Below are positions 44,687-51,892 of a stretch of DNA of 64,000 nucleotides, piece after piece. The first letter of the stretch is position 1, and each line of letters opens with the position of its first letter. Origin of the DNA: Nocardioides zeae (lineage in GTDB: Bacteria; Actinomycetota; Actinomycetes; Propionibacteriales; Nocardioidaceae); NCBI RefSeq assembly GCF_010686755.1, contig NZ_JAAGXA010000008.1:170018-234017 (forward strand), in the 5' to 3' direction. Made by a program: the position numbers and the translations under genes. The notes under the pieces are model-generated. The model was not told where the DNA came from. It ran no database searches and was given only the letters and a program-made list of their open reading frames with translations.

Positions 44687-45499
44687 TCAGCGCGAGCGCG
44701 GCCCGAAGGTGGGCGCGATCTTGGCGAACGCCGACTCGCGCGCGACGCGCGTGTTGCGGGTCGCGAGCAGGATGACCTGCTCGATGCGCTCCCGCGCGAA
44801 CGTGCGCCGGGCGCTCGAGGTGCGCGCGCCGTCGAAGAGACGCTTCGCGGCGGCCACCGCGTCGGGCGACTTGGCCTTGATCTCGGCCACCAGCGACTCC
44901 GCAGCGGCGACCGGGTCCGCGTCGACGCCCGTCACGAGGCCGAGGTCGAGCGCCTCCTTGCCCGAGACGATCTCCGCGGTCATGGCGAGCCGCTTGGCGA
45001 CGTCGAGCCCGACGAGCTCCGAGATGCTGCGCACGCCGCTCATGTCGGGGATGAGCCCCCACTTGCCCTCGAGCACCGACCAGCGGGCGTCGGGGGTCGT
45101 GAACCGGAAGTCCGCGGCGAGCGCGATCTGCAGGCCCCCGCCGTAGCAGTGGCCGTGCACCGCCGCGATGACGGGCACCGGCAGCCGCCGCCAGGCCCAG
45201 CACGCCTCCTGGAAGGTGTTCGTGCCCCGGAGGGGCGAGGGCACGAGCGCCCGCGCGACCCGGCCGGGCCGCTTCAGCACCGTGCCGAAGTCGAGCCCGG
45301 CGCAGAACGACTCGCCGGCACCGCTGAGGATCACCGCCCGCAGCGTGCGGTCGTGCCGCAGCCACCGCGCGACGCGGATCAGGTCCTCGAGGGTGTCGAG
45401 GGTGAGCGCGTTGAGCTTGTCGGGGCGGTCGAGCACGACGCGTGCGATGCCGTCCTCGACGGTGCAGGAGACGTAGGTGGTGGCGGGCGACGCAGACAT
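44687..45499 (-). CDS. Enoyl-CoA hydratase/isomerase family protein (crotonase)
   Basis: 270 residues from ATG 45499; ATGs at 45508 and 45517 are alternatives, with no clear Shine-Dalgarno for any. Crotonase fold: ILSGAGESFCAGLDFG is the oxyanion-hole block, and AAVHGHCYGGGLQIALAADF the second. LEGKWGLIPDMSG carries a Glu near, and Asp at, the catalytic positions, so isomerase rather than hydratase activity is possible. Works on acyl-CoA in beta-oxidation or related degradation. A copy of the shared 14-bp motif lies immediately upstream. Confidence 0.9.
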   Translation of the reverse strand: MSASPATTYVSCTVEDGIARVVLDRPDKLNALTLDTLEDLIRVARWLRHDRTLRAVILSGAGESFCAGLDFGTVLKRPGRVARALVPSPLRGTNTFQEACWAWRRLPVPVIAAVHGHCYGGGLQIALAADFRFTTPDARWSVLEGKWGLIPDMSGVRSISELVGLDVAKRLAMTAEIVSGKEALDLGLVTGVDADPVAAAESLVAEIKAKSPDAVAAAKRLFDGARTSSARRTFARERIEQVILLATRNTRVARESAFAKIAPTFGPRSR

Positions 45500-45509
45500 G
45501 CGCGCCATG

Positions 45510-45523
45510 CTACTCATAGGTAA
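45510..45523 (-). promoter_or_regulatory. TTACYnnnnAGTAG motif, copy 3 (upstream of crotonase)
   Basis: On the minus strand TTACCTATGAGTAG. It fills most of the 25-bp gap between the monooxygenase stop and the crotonase start, so it would act on an internal promoter. Half-sites are the same as in copies 1 and 2; the centre differs. Confidence 0.4.
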
Positions 45524-45524
45524 C

Positions 45525-46997
45525 TCACGACCAGGTCAGCGCTCCGTCGTCGAGGTCGGAGCGGCGCAGGGCCCGGATGTCGTACAGGTAATTCTGCACG
45601 ACCTTCCACGGCGCCTCGTCGCCCTGCTTGGGGAGCTGGTCGACGGAGCGCTGGACGTAGCCGGCCTCCAGCCCCAGCAGCGGCGCCTCCGCCACGGTCG
45701 GGTCGCGGTGCACCTCCACCTTCCGCAGGCCGTCGCGCCGCATCCGCCCGAGCAGCCGCGAGACGTAGTCGGCCACGAGGTCGGCCTTCAGCGTCCAGGA
45801 GGCGTTGGTGTAGCCGATCGTGTAGGCGAAGTTCGGCACGCCGGTGAGCATGAGGCCGCGGTAGCTCATCGTGTCGGGCAGCTTCACCTCGGCGCCGTCG
45901 ACCGTGAACTGCAGGCCGCCGAAGGCGAGCAGGTTGAGCCCGGTGGCGGTGACGACGATGTCGGCCTCGATCTCCTCGCCGCTCTCCAGCCGGATGCCGG
46001 TCGGCGTGAAGGTCGCGACTCGCCCGGTCGCGATGGACGCCTCCCCCGAGCGCAGCACCCGGTAGAGGTCGCCGTCGGGGACGACGCAGAACCGCTGGTC
46101 CCACGGGTCGTAGGGCGGGTTGAAGTGCGTGTCGACGTCGAGGTCCGGCACCTGGCGCTTGGTCCAGGCACGCACGCCGCGCTTCACGACGGACGGGAAC
46201 GCCTGGCTGGCGTTGAAGAAGACCATCTGCTGCAGCACGTTCCGCCACCGCGTCAGCTGGTACGCCGTCATCTCGGGCAGGACCTTGCGCGCCAGCAGCG
46301 AGAGCTGGTCGCGGGCGGGGATCGAGATGACGTACGTCGGGGTGCGCTGCAGCATCGTGACGTGCTCGGCCGTGCCGGCCATCGACGGCACGAGCGTGAT
46401 CGCGGTGGCCCCGGAGCCGATCACCACGACCTTCTTGCCGGCGTGGTCGAGGTCCTCGGGCCAGGCCTGCGGGTGCACGAGCTCGCCCTCGAACAGCTCC
46501 TCGCCGGGGAACGCGGGCCGGTAGCCCGCGTCGTAGTCGTAGTAGCCGGCGCAGCAGTAGAGGAACCCGGCCGAGTACGTCGCGCGCTCGCCGTCGACGA
46601 CCACCTCGACCGTCCACCGGGAGGTGGCGGAGTCCCACGCCGCACCGACCACCTTGTGGCCGAACCTGATCCGGTCGACGAGGTCGTGCTCCGCGGCCGT
46701 CTCCTCGACGTACTCCCGGATGGAGGCTCCGTCGGCCAGCGACTTCTCCCCGAGCCAGGGCTTGAAGCGGTAGCCGAGCGTGTACATGTCCGAGTCGGAG
46801 CGCACCCCGGGGTAGCGGAACAGGTCCCACGTGCCGCCGATCGCGTCGCGCGCCTCGAGGATCCGCAGGTCGAGGTCGGGGTGGTCGCGGGTCAGCCGGG
46901 CCGCGGCACCGATGCCGGAGAGACCGGCCCCGATCACGAGGACGTCGACATGCTCACGCGGGGAGGGGTGGCTGGAGGGAGCCGGGGTCTGCGCCAT
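45525..46997 (-). CDS. Type I Baeyer-Villiger / flavin-containing monooxygenase (EthA-like)
   Basis: 490 residues from ATG 46997 (ATGs at 47006 and 47009 are also in frame). FAD-binding GAGLSG at 23-28, the Baeyer-Villiger fingerprint FEGELVHPQAWP at 169-180, and a second Rossmann motif VIGSGATA for NADPH. Resembles EthA-type monooxygenases that insert oxygen into ketones, releasing esters. Its product could feed the CoA-dependent steps of the downstream crotonase. The insertion at 47011 begins 2-14 bp upstream of its start, so its promoter region lies inside the left repeat copy or the inserted DNA. Confidence 0.92.
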   Translation of the reverse strand: MAQTPAPSSHPSPREHVDVLVIGAGLSGIGAAARLTRDHPDLDLRILEARDAIGGTWDLFRYPGVRSDSDMYTLGYRFKPWLGEKSLADGASIREYVEETAAEHDLVDRIRFGHKVVGAAWDSATSRWTVEVVVDGERATYSAGFLYCCAGYYDYDAGYRPAFPGEELFEGELVHPQAWPEDLDHAGKKVVVIGSGATAITLVPSMAGTAEHVTMLQRTPTYVISIPARDQLSLLARKVLPEMTAYQLTRWRNVLQQMVFFNASQAFPSVVKRGVRAWTKRQVPDLDVDTHFNPPYDPWDQRFCVVPDGDLYRVLRSGEASIATGRVATFTPTGIRLESGEEIEADIVVTATGLNLLAFGGLQFTVDGAEVKLPDTMSYRGLMLTGVPNFAYTIGYTNASWTLKADLVADYVSRLLGRMRRDGLRKVEVHRDPTVAEAPLLGLEAGYVQRSVDQLPKQGDEAPWKVVQNYLYDIRALRRSDLDDGALTWS

Positions 46998-47010
46998 GCC
47001 GCGCATCATG

Positions 47011-47068
47011 ACCCGGACCGGGCCCTGTTGTCACGCGTTCAATAGCGTGATCCGGGCCCGGTCCGGGT
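47011..47068. terminator. Duplicated terminator hairpin, left copy
   Basis: 15-bp perfect stem acccggaccgggccc (47011-47025) with its complement at 47054-47068; the loop contains a second stem TCACGC/GCGTGA. Identical to the hairpin at 49069-49126, which directly follows the zinc-ribbon gene. Confidence 0.8.
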
Positions 47069-47122
47069 CAGGAGGGTCACTCGTTGGTGCCGGGGATCAG
47101 CTTCAGGCGGATGTCGCCGGTG
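47011..47122. repeat. 112-bp direct repeat, left copy (putative att site)
   Basis: Identical to 49069-49180 except for two bases. It contains the terminator hairpin and a copy of the last 15 codons plus stop of the zinc-ribbon gene, here without the rest of that gene. Sequence after 47122 diverges completely. Confidence 0.93.
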
Positions 47123-47166
47123 CAGGAGGATGCACCCCACGCACGCTCGGTCCCTCCGCGGACGAC

Positions 47167-48867
47167 CTACCGCCGAGCGCTACCAAGGAGATAGCGTTGA
47201 GCACGCTCCTGAAGGCGTTTACTGGTAAGTGCATCTTTGGCGACGCGCTCAAACAGGACCTCGCCCCTCCGTTCCGCGACGTACGCGAATTCCTCGCGCA
47301 CCAGCGGCAGCAACTCTCGCAGCATTCGATCCGAAGGAGTCTGCAGGGACTCAGCCAAGTCAGCGGACTTAGGATTCATTTTCCTAGTGAGTGCAACCGT
47401 GGCGAGCATCGCCAAGTGAAAGACAAAGTTCTCCGCGTCGCCTCGCGTATCCGTCGACGAGTGAAGGAACTCTTCCACACGCCGCTGCAAGGTGATAGCT
47501 ACGGAATACATTTGGATCGGGTGGGCCTCGCTGAAGACAACGGGGTAAATTTCCTCACTGAAAATGGCCGAGACTTCGCCTCTAGCGATGTGCGGCACTT
47601 GGACCAAAGTCGACATGACCGCCTGGCCCATCTGGTCGATTGACACGAGTTTGGTCAACGGGATATTGCGATTGTGGTAGAAATTCTTGCGACGCTCGTA
47701 GTACAAGCCCTGTGTCCGGAGGTGCTCCTCAATCCGTCGCTGGACAAGATCGGTCGCGCGGAGTGCGCTAGTGCCTAGAGTCGTCTGACTGTTCGTAGCT
47801 TGGATGATTCTGTCTTTGACACGATCATCTGCGGCCTGGATCACCTTTACAAGAACGCTCCGGTTCTCCGAAAACCCTTCCGCTCGACCTCGCTTGAAAA
47901 TCTCGTGGGAAGTCTGCAGCCCGTTGACAATTTGAGGAGATTCGAGTTCGAGCAACTTGCTGGCGGGTTGCACTTTGTCCGCAACGATGGTGACTCCATT
48001 GTTGAGCCACCAGAAGTCAACGCCTTTGTCCTCTTTGGTGAGAGTCGCTTGGATACTACGATTGACGCCGGTCTCGCCCTCGTAGTCTCGCACATTGGCT
48101 TCGAATAAGGACGCGTCCAACTTGCCACTCGAATCGGTGATGAAACGCTGATACTCATCAAGCTTCACGACACCGATGTAGCCACCAGCCGTGTCCGTTG
48201 AAATGGGGTTCTCAGCGAGCGCAAGTTCCCGCGATGTGGGCGGCCGCTCTCGCGCCATCCCGGCCACGGCAGTAGCGTCGAGGAAGCTGACCTGGGGAAT
48301 GCAAGAACCGAAACAGTCGACGAGGGCCGCGCTCAGCAACTCACCCTTGGCGACGGTGTTGGCATGCACTTCAACCGCTCGGAGCGAAGCAAATGCGCAG
48401 TAAATTGAGAGATTAGGCATGTCAAGGTCGCGATAAGCAACGAGAAAGCGTCTCGTAATCTCAATTACTCGCCCATTGAAGCGCTTTGAAAGTGCGGCCT
48501 CGTCACGATCAAAGTTCAACAACTCCGGAATATGCACGATCATTTTCTCGACCGCGTTCTCCGAGAAGCCCTTCGTGTTTTTTACCTGCGTAAACACAAG
48601 GTCCAACTGGGCGTTCCTGCCCAATTTGCCGAGGTCAGTATCGTCCCGAACGCAATATCCGTTAACGAAGATTGAGATCGTATCGATGCCGCCGTCGTTC
48701 CCGCCGTCCACGATCCCGGCCAGTAGGTCGTCGTGGGTCGGACGGTATTCGCGCAACAGGTGCTTACTTACGAAATAGGCCTCCTGAGCCGCCGCGTCAA
48801 GACCGGCTGTCTCGGCCCTAGACCGTTCGACCATGTCGCCCAGCAGAATTACGTCATTCGCTCCCAC
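47167..48867 (-). CDS. AIPR family protein (abortive infection phage resistance), probable nuclease
   Basis: 566 residues from GTG 48867, selected for GGGGGAG seven bases upstream; GTG 48915 and ATG 48834 are alternatives. The core matches the AIPR family: DYEGETGVNRSIQATL (about 261-276), FWWLNNGVTIVADKV (about 285-299) and SPQIVNGLQTSHEIF (about 310-324). The N-terminal part has DGGNDGGID (54-62) followed by LDLVFTQVKN (Gln94, Lys96), the spacing of a restriction-endonuclease-like (PD-(D/E)xK) active site. AIPR proteins occur in phage-defence loci and are thought to abort infection by cutting nucleic acid. Lower GC than its neighbours and repeat-flanked, so horizontally acquired. No partner gene (methylase, toxin or antitoxin) is seen. 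Confidence 0.9.
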   Translation of the reverse strand: MGANDVILLGDMVERSRAETAGLDAAAQEAYFVSKHLLREYRPTHDDLLAGIVDGGNDGGIDTISIFVNGYCVRDDTDLGKLGRNAQLDLVFTQVKNTKGFSENAVEKMIVHIPELLNFDRDEAALSKRFNGRVIEITRRFLVAYRDLDMPNLSIYCAFASLRAVEVHANTVAKGELLSAALVDCFGSCIPQVSFLDATAVAGMARERPPTSRELALAENPISTDTAGGYIGVVKLDEYQRFITDSSGKLDASLFEANVRDYEGETGVNRSIQATLTKEDKGVDFWWLNNGVTIVADKVQPASKLLELESPQIVNGLQTSHEIFKRGRAEGFSENRSVLVKVIQAADDRVKDRIIQATNSQTTLGTSALRATDLVQRRIEEHLRTQGLYYERRKNFYHNRNIPLTKLVSIDQMGQAVMSTLVQVPHIARGEVSAIFSEEIYPVVFSEAHPIQMYSVAITLQRRVEEFLHSSTDTRGDAENFVFHLAMLATVALTRKMNPKSADLAESLQTPSDRMLRELLPLVREEFAYVAERRGEVLFERVAKDALTSKRLQERAQRYLLGSARR

Positions 48868-48946
48868 TGCGATACTCCCCCATCGTCCACATGTGCGGAG
48901 AATGCTAGGGCTCACCGGGCTTCGCGTCTGGGAGTTGTCGAGACTT

Positions 48947-48985
48947 CACTCAAGTCAACGCGGCGAACCGCCACTCGAGTCATCG
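48947..48985 (+). repeat. Pair of short direct repeats near the right island boundary
   Basis: CACTCAAGTCAACG (48947-48960) and CACTCGAGTCATCG (48972-48985), 12 of 14 identical and 25 bp apart, in the non-coding stretch between the AIPR gene and the right 112-bp repeat. Possible arm-type recombinase sites or operators for AIPR. Confidence 0.35.
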
Positions 48986-49068
48986 CCACGCTGAAGTAGC
49001 TGGCGCCCGGGGACGACGACGCGGGCCCCGCGGTCGCTTGCCTAGATCTTCTCAGCTGGTAGCGAATA

Positions 49069-49180
49069 ACCCGGACCGGGCCCTGTTGTCACGCGTTCAA
49101 TAGCGTGATCCGGGCCCGGTCCGGGTCAGGAGGGTCACTCGTTGGTGCCGGGGATCAGCTGCAGCCGGATGTCGCCGGTG
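49069..49180. repeat. 112-bp direct repeat, right copy (native gene end and terminator)
   Basis: Contains the stop codon and last 15 codons of the intact zinc-ribbon gene (49135-49180) and the terminator hairpin (49069-49126). The two differences from the left copy are in the coding part and would change one residue (Gln to Lys). Confidence 0.93.
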
Positions 49181-50514
49181 GCCTGCGGGTCCTCGTCGTA
49201 CTCCGACACGACGACCGAGTAGTCGTCGCCCTGACGCACCTGGATGAGGCACGTCTCGTCACCGAAGGAGCTGTCGCGGTTGCAGATCTCGTTGCCGTGC
49301 TTGTCGAAGACCTGGAGCCGGAAGTCGACCGCGGGGTCGGCGATGTTCTCGAGGAACACGGTGAGCGAACCGCTCGTGGTCGCCACGAACGGGGCGTTGC
49401 CGCCACCGGGCGGCATGGTGGTCTCGAGCGTCGTGCCGCCCTCGCCCCACACACCGGCACCCTGGGGCGCCTGCGCCGGGGAGAGCCGCGAGCGGTCGGC
49501 GATCGCGAGCACCGTGCCCTGCAGGTCGCAGATGGCGTCGCTGGTGCAGCCCGAGATGAACATGCCCTCGGGCAGCACGAAGGCCCCCGAGAGGTCCTCG
49601 TAGATCGCCGCACCCATCGGCGAGCCCGCCGGGAGCGGCACCGTGTCGCCGAGCTCGAGGGTCTCGGCGTCGACCACGTCGACGAACACCTCGACGGTGT
49701 CGGAGCCCGCGAAGACGTTGAACTCGACCTCCTGCTCGCCCGAGCGCTCCGGCACGAAGGCCGCGAAGCCCTCCTCGCCGTACCAGCCCTGGGCCGAGGT
49801 CACCTGCAGCGCGGCGTCCTCGGGGAAGGGGATGCCCATGTCGTCGGAGCTGGAGAGCAGCACGATCTGCGACTCGTACGCCTCCACCGTGAGCACGGCC
49901 TGGTCGTCGTCGACCGGGATCTCGTTGACCTCGCCGAGCGTGATGCCGGACCCGTCGGGCCCGTCCGTGCCGTCGGTGCCGTCCGTGCCGTCGGTGGTGC
50001 TCGTCTCGGGGTCGTCGGCCGTGTCCTTGTCGTCGTCGCCCCCGAACACCCCGGTGAGCACGAGCACGAGGACGAGGGCGCCCACGACGAGCACGCCGAC
50101 GGCGCCCCAGATCGCGACCCACTTGCCGCGGCCGCCGCCGCGGTTGGGCGACGGCTGGCCGAGCTCGCCGTAGCCGCCACCCCCGTAGCCGCTCCCCCCG
50201 TAGCCACCGCCGCCGTAGCCACCGCCGTAGCCGCCGCCCGGCTGGCCGTAGCCGCCGGACTGGGGGTAGCCCGCGTCGTACCCGCCGGACTGGCCTCCGG
50301 ACTGGCCGTAGCCGCCCGGCTGACCCGACGGCGCGCCGTACGACGAGGACGGCGGCAGCCCGCCGCTGACGCTCGTCGGTGCCTCGCCCGGGTCCGTGGG
50401 CGCGGACGGGGAGGGGCCGCCGGTGACGTGGGTCGCGTCGGCCGGCGTGCCGCACGTGTCGCAGAACGCGGCGTCGTGGGGCATCTGGTGTCCGCAGACG
50501 GCACAGGTGCTCAT
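49135..50514 (-). CDS. Zinc-ribbon membrane protein with Gly/Tyr-rich linker
   Basis: 459 residues, ATG 50514 with GGAAGGA upstream. An N-terminal zinc ribbon has cysteines at 4, 7, 18 and 21 (CAVC...CDTC). A linker of about 100 residues is built of GGYG/QSGGYG repeats. One membrane span lies near 135-160, then an acidic DGTDGTDGTDG stretch and an extracytoplasmic domain of about 270 residues with paired cysteines (GCTSDAIC; CNRDSSFGDETC). The layout resembles actinobacterial envelope or secretion-associated proteins whose cytoplasmic ribbon binds a partner. Function unknown. Its 3' end and terminator have been duplicated by the adjacent island. Confidence 0.83.
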   Translation of the reverse strand: MSTCAVCGHQMPHDAAFCDTCGTPADATHVTGGPSPSAPTDPGEAPTSVSGGLPPSSSYGAPSGQPGGYGQSGGQSGGYDAGYPQSGGYGQPGGGYGGGYGGGGYGGSGYGGGGYGELGQPSPNRGGGRGKWVAIWGAVGVLVVGALVLVLVLTGVFGGDDDKDTADDPETSTTDGTDGTDGTDGPDGSGITLGEVNEIPVDDDQAVLTVEAYESQIVLLSSSDDMGIPFPEDAALQVTSAQGWYGEEGFAAFVPERSGEQEVEFNVFAGSDTVEVFVDVVDAETLELGDTVPLPAGSPMGAAIYEDLSGAFVLPEGMFISGCTSDAICDLQGTVLAIADRSRLSPAQAPQGAGVWGEGGTTLETTMPPGGGNAPFVATTSGSLTVFLENIADPAVDFRLQVFDKHGNEICNRDSSFGDETCLIQVRQGDDYSVVVSEYDEDPQATGDIRLQLIPGTNE

Positions 50515-50613
50515 GGGGTGTCCTTCCAGCACTCGTCGTCCGCGCCCAGACGCGGGCGGCTCGGGAAGACAGCGAGGGCCGGACCGCCTCTACCCCACGA
50601 CGGCTCGCCTCAA

Positions 50614-51873
50614 TCAGGCGACGCGCGCGACGTCCGCCTTCTTCTGCGCGCGGAGGCGCCGGGCCTGCTGCTCGAGGCGCAGCTGGGCCACGCGGCGCAC
50701 CTTGCGGTCGCCCGTCGTCATCGCCCAGAGCATCTTGAGCTGGCTCGGCAGGTTCTCCTTCGTCGTCGTCTCCATCCAGCCGTTGGGCAGGGAGAGGCGC
50801 ACGACCCGGTGCCAGGCCGAGTAGACCTGCGCGGGCAGGGAGGCCGAGTGGTAGTTGAGGTCGTACTTCTCGAACAGGGCCTGCACCTTCGGGGCCACCT
50901 CGGCGTACCGGTTCGACGGCAGGTCGGGGAACAGGTGGTGCTCGATCTGGTGCGACAGGTTGCCCGTCATGAAGTGCATCGCCTTCGAGCCGGAGATGTT
51001 GGCGGAGCCGAGCATCTGGCGCAGGTACCACTCGCCGCGCGTCTCCCGCTCCGGGATGGCGGCCTTCTCGTAGGTCTCGACGCCCTCGGGGAAGTGGCCG
51101 CACATGATCACGGAGTGGCTCCACACGTTGCGGACCAGGTTGGCCGTGAAGTTGGCGGCCAGCGTCGGCAGGAAGGAGCCGGTCGGCAGCGACAGCAGCG
51201 GGTGGACGACGTAGTCCTTCGTCATCTGCTTGCGGATCTTGCCGAGCGTGGCGCGGGCGGCCTTCTTGAACGACTCCGGACGGCGGTCCTTCGGCGTCTT
51301 CAGGTTCTTGCCGAGCTCGAGGTCGTAGGCCGCGATCCCGTACTCGAAGAAGCACGCGTTGATGAAGTTCCACAGGGGCTGCGCGAGGTACATCGGCACC
51401 CAGCGCTGGTCCTCGTCGACGCGCATGATGCCGTAGCCGAGGTCGTTGTCCTTGCCGACGATGTTCGTGTAGGTGTGGTGCACCTCGTTGTGGCTGTGCT
51501 TCCAGCCCTCCGCCGTCGAGGCGTTGTCCCACTCCCACGTGGTCGAGTGGATCTTCGGGTCGCGCATCCAGTCCCACTGGCCGTGCATGACGTTGTGGCC
51601 GATCTCCATGTTCTCGACGATCTTGGCGATGGAGAGGCCGATCGTGCCGACGACGAACGCCGGGGGGAACGCGCTGGCGAGCAGCACCGCGCGCGAACCG
51701 AGCTCCAGCTTGCGCTGGGCGTCGATGACCTTGCGGATGTACGCCGCGTCGCGCTCCCCGCGGGTGTCGAGCACCTCCTGGCGGATGGCGTCGAGCTCGA
51801 CGCCGAGCTGCTCGATGTCCTCGGGCGTGAGGTGGGCGACGGGGTTCTGGTCCTTCTTGGTGACGACGGTCAT
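50614..51873 (-). CDS. Acyl-CoA/acyl-lipid delta-9-type fatty acid desaturase
   Basis: 419 residues. Three histidine boxes: GHNVMHG (His93-His97), HSHNEVHH (about 126-133) and HQIEHHLFP near residue 325; together with a fourth His in SHSVIMCGH they hold the di-iron centre. Membrane spans flank them. The family includes mycobacterial DesA3, which introduces a double bond into stearoyl-CoA with electrons from an NAD(P)H-dependent ferredoxin reductase, encoded next to it (51893-53056). Second gene of the operon, 19 bp after the reductase. Confidence 0.94.
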   Translation of the reverse strand: MTVVTKKDQNPVAHLTPEDIEQLGVELDAIRQEVLDTRGERDAAYIRKVIDAQRKLELGSRAVLLASAFPPAFVVGTIGLSIAKIVENMEIGHNVMHGQWDWMRDPKIHSTTWEWDNASTAEGWKHSHNEVHHTYTNIVGKDNDLGYGIMRVDEDQRWVPMYLAQPLWNFINACFFEYGIAAYDLELGKNLKTPKDRRPESFKKAARATLGKIRKQMTKDYVVHPLLSLPTGSFLPTLAANFTANLVRNVWSHSVIMCGHFPEGVETYEKAAIPERETRGEWYLRQMLGSANISGSKAMHFMTGNLSHQIEHHLFPDLPSNRYAEVAPKVQALFEKYDLNYHSASLPAQVYSAWHRVVRLSLPNGWMETTTKENLPSQLKMLWAMTTGDRKVRRVAQLRLEQQARRLRAQKKADVARVA

Positions 51874-51892
51874 GGTGAGTCCTCCCTGGGGA

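Larger units (their letters stand above)
47011..49180. mobile_element. Small genomic island carrying an AIPR defence gene
   Basis: About 2.06 kb lies between the starts of two 112-bp direct repeats. The interior has visibly lower GC and more A/T-ending codons than all flanking genes and holds one gene, an AIPR protein. No integrase, transposase or terminal inverted repeats are present. The repeat consists of the 3' end and terminator of the neighbouring gene, as at att sites of integrating elements, so removing one repeat unit would restore an uninterrupted zinc-ribbon gene, terminator and monooxygenase order. Confidence 0.8.

Noticed and set aside
47800..48999. Several short plus-strand frames across the AIPR gene
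   Set aside because: They lie antisense to conserved AIPR motifs and have no ribosome-binding sites or recognisable domains.
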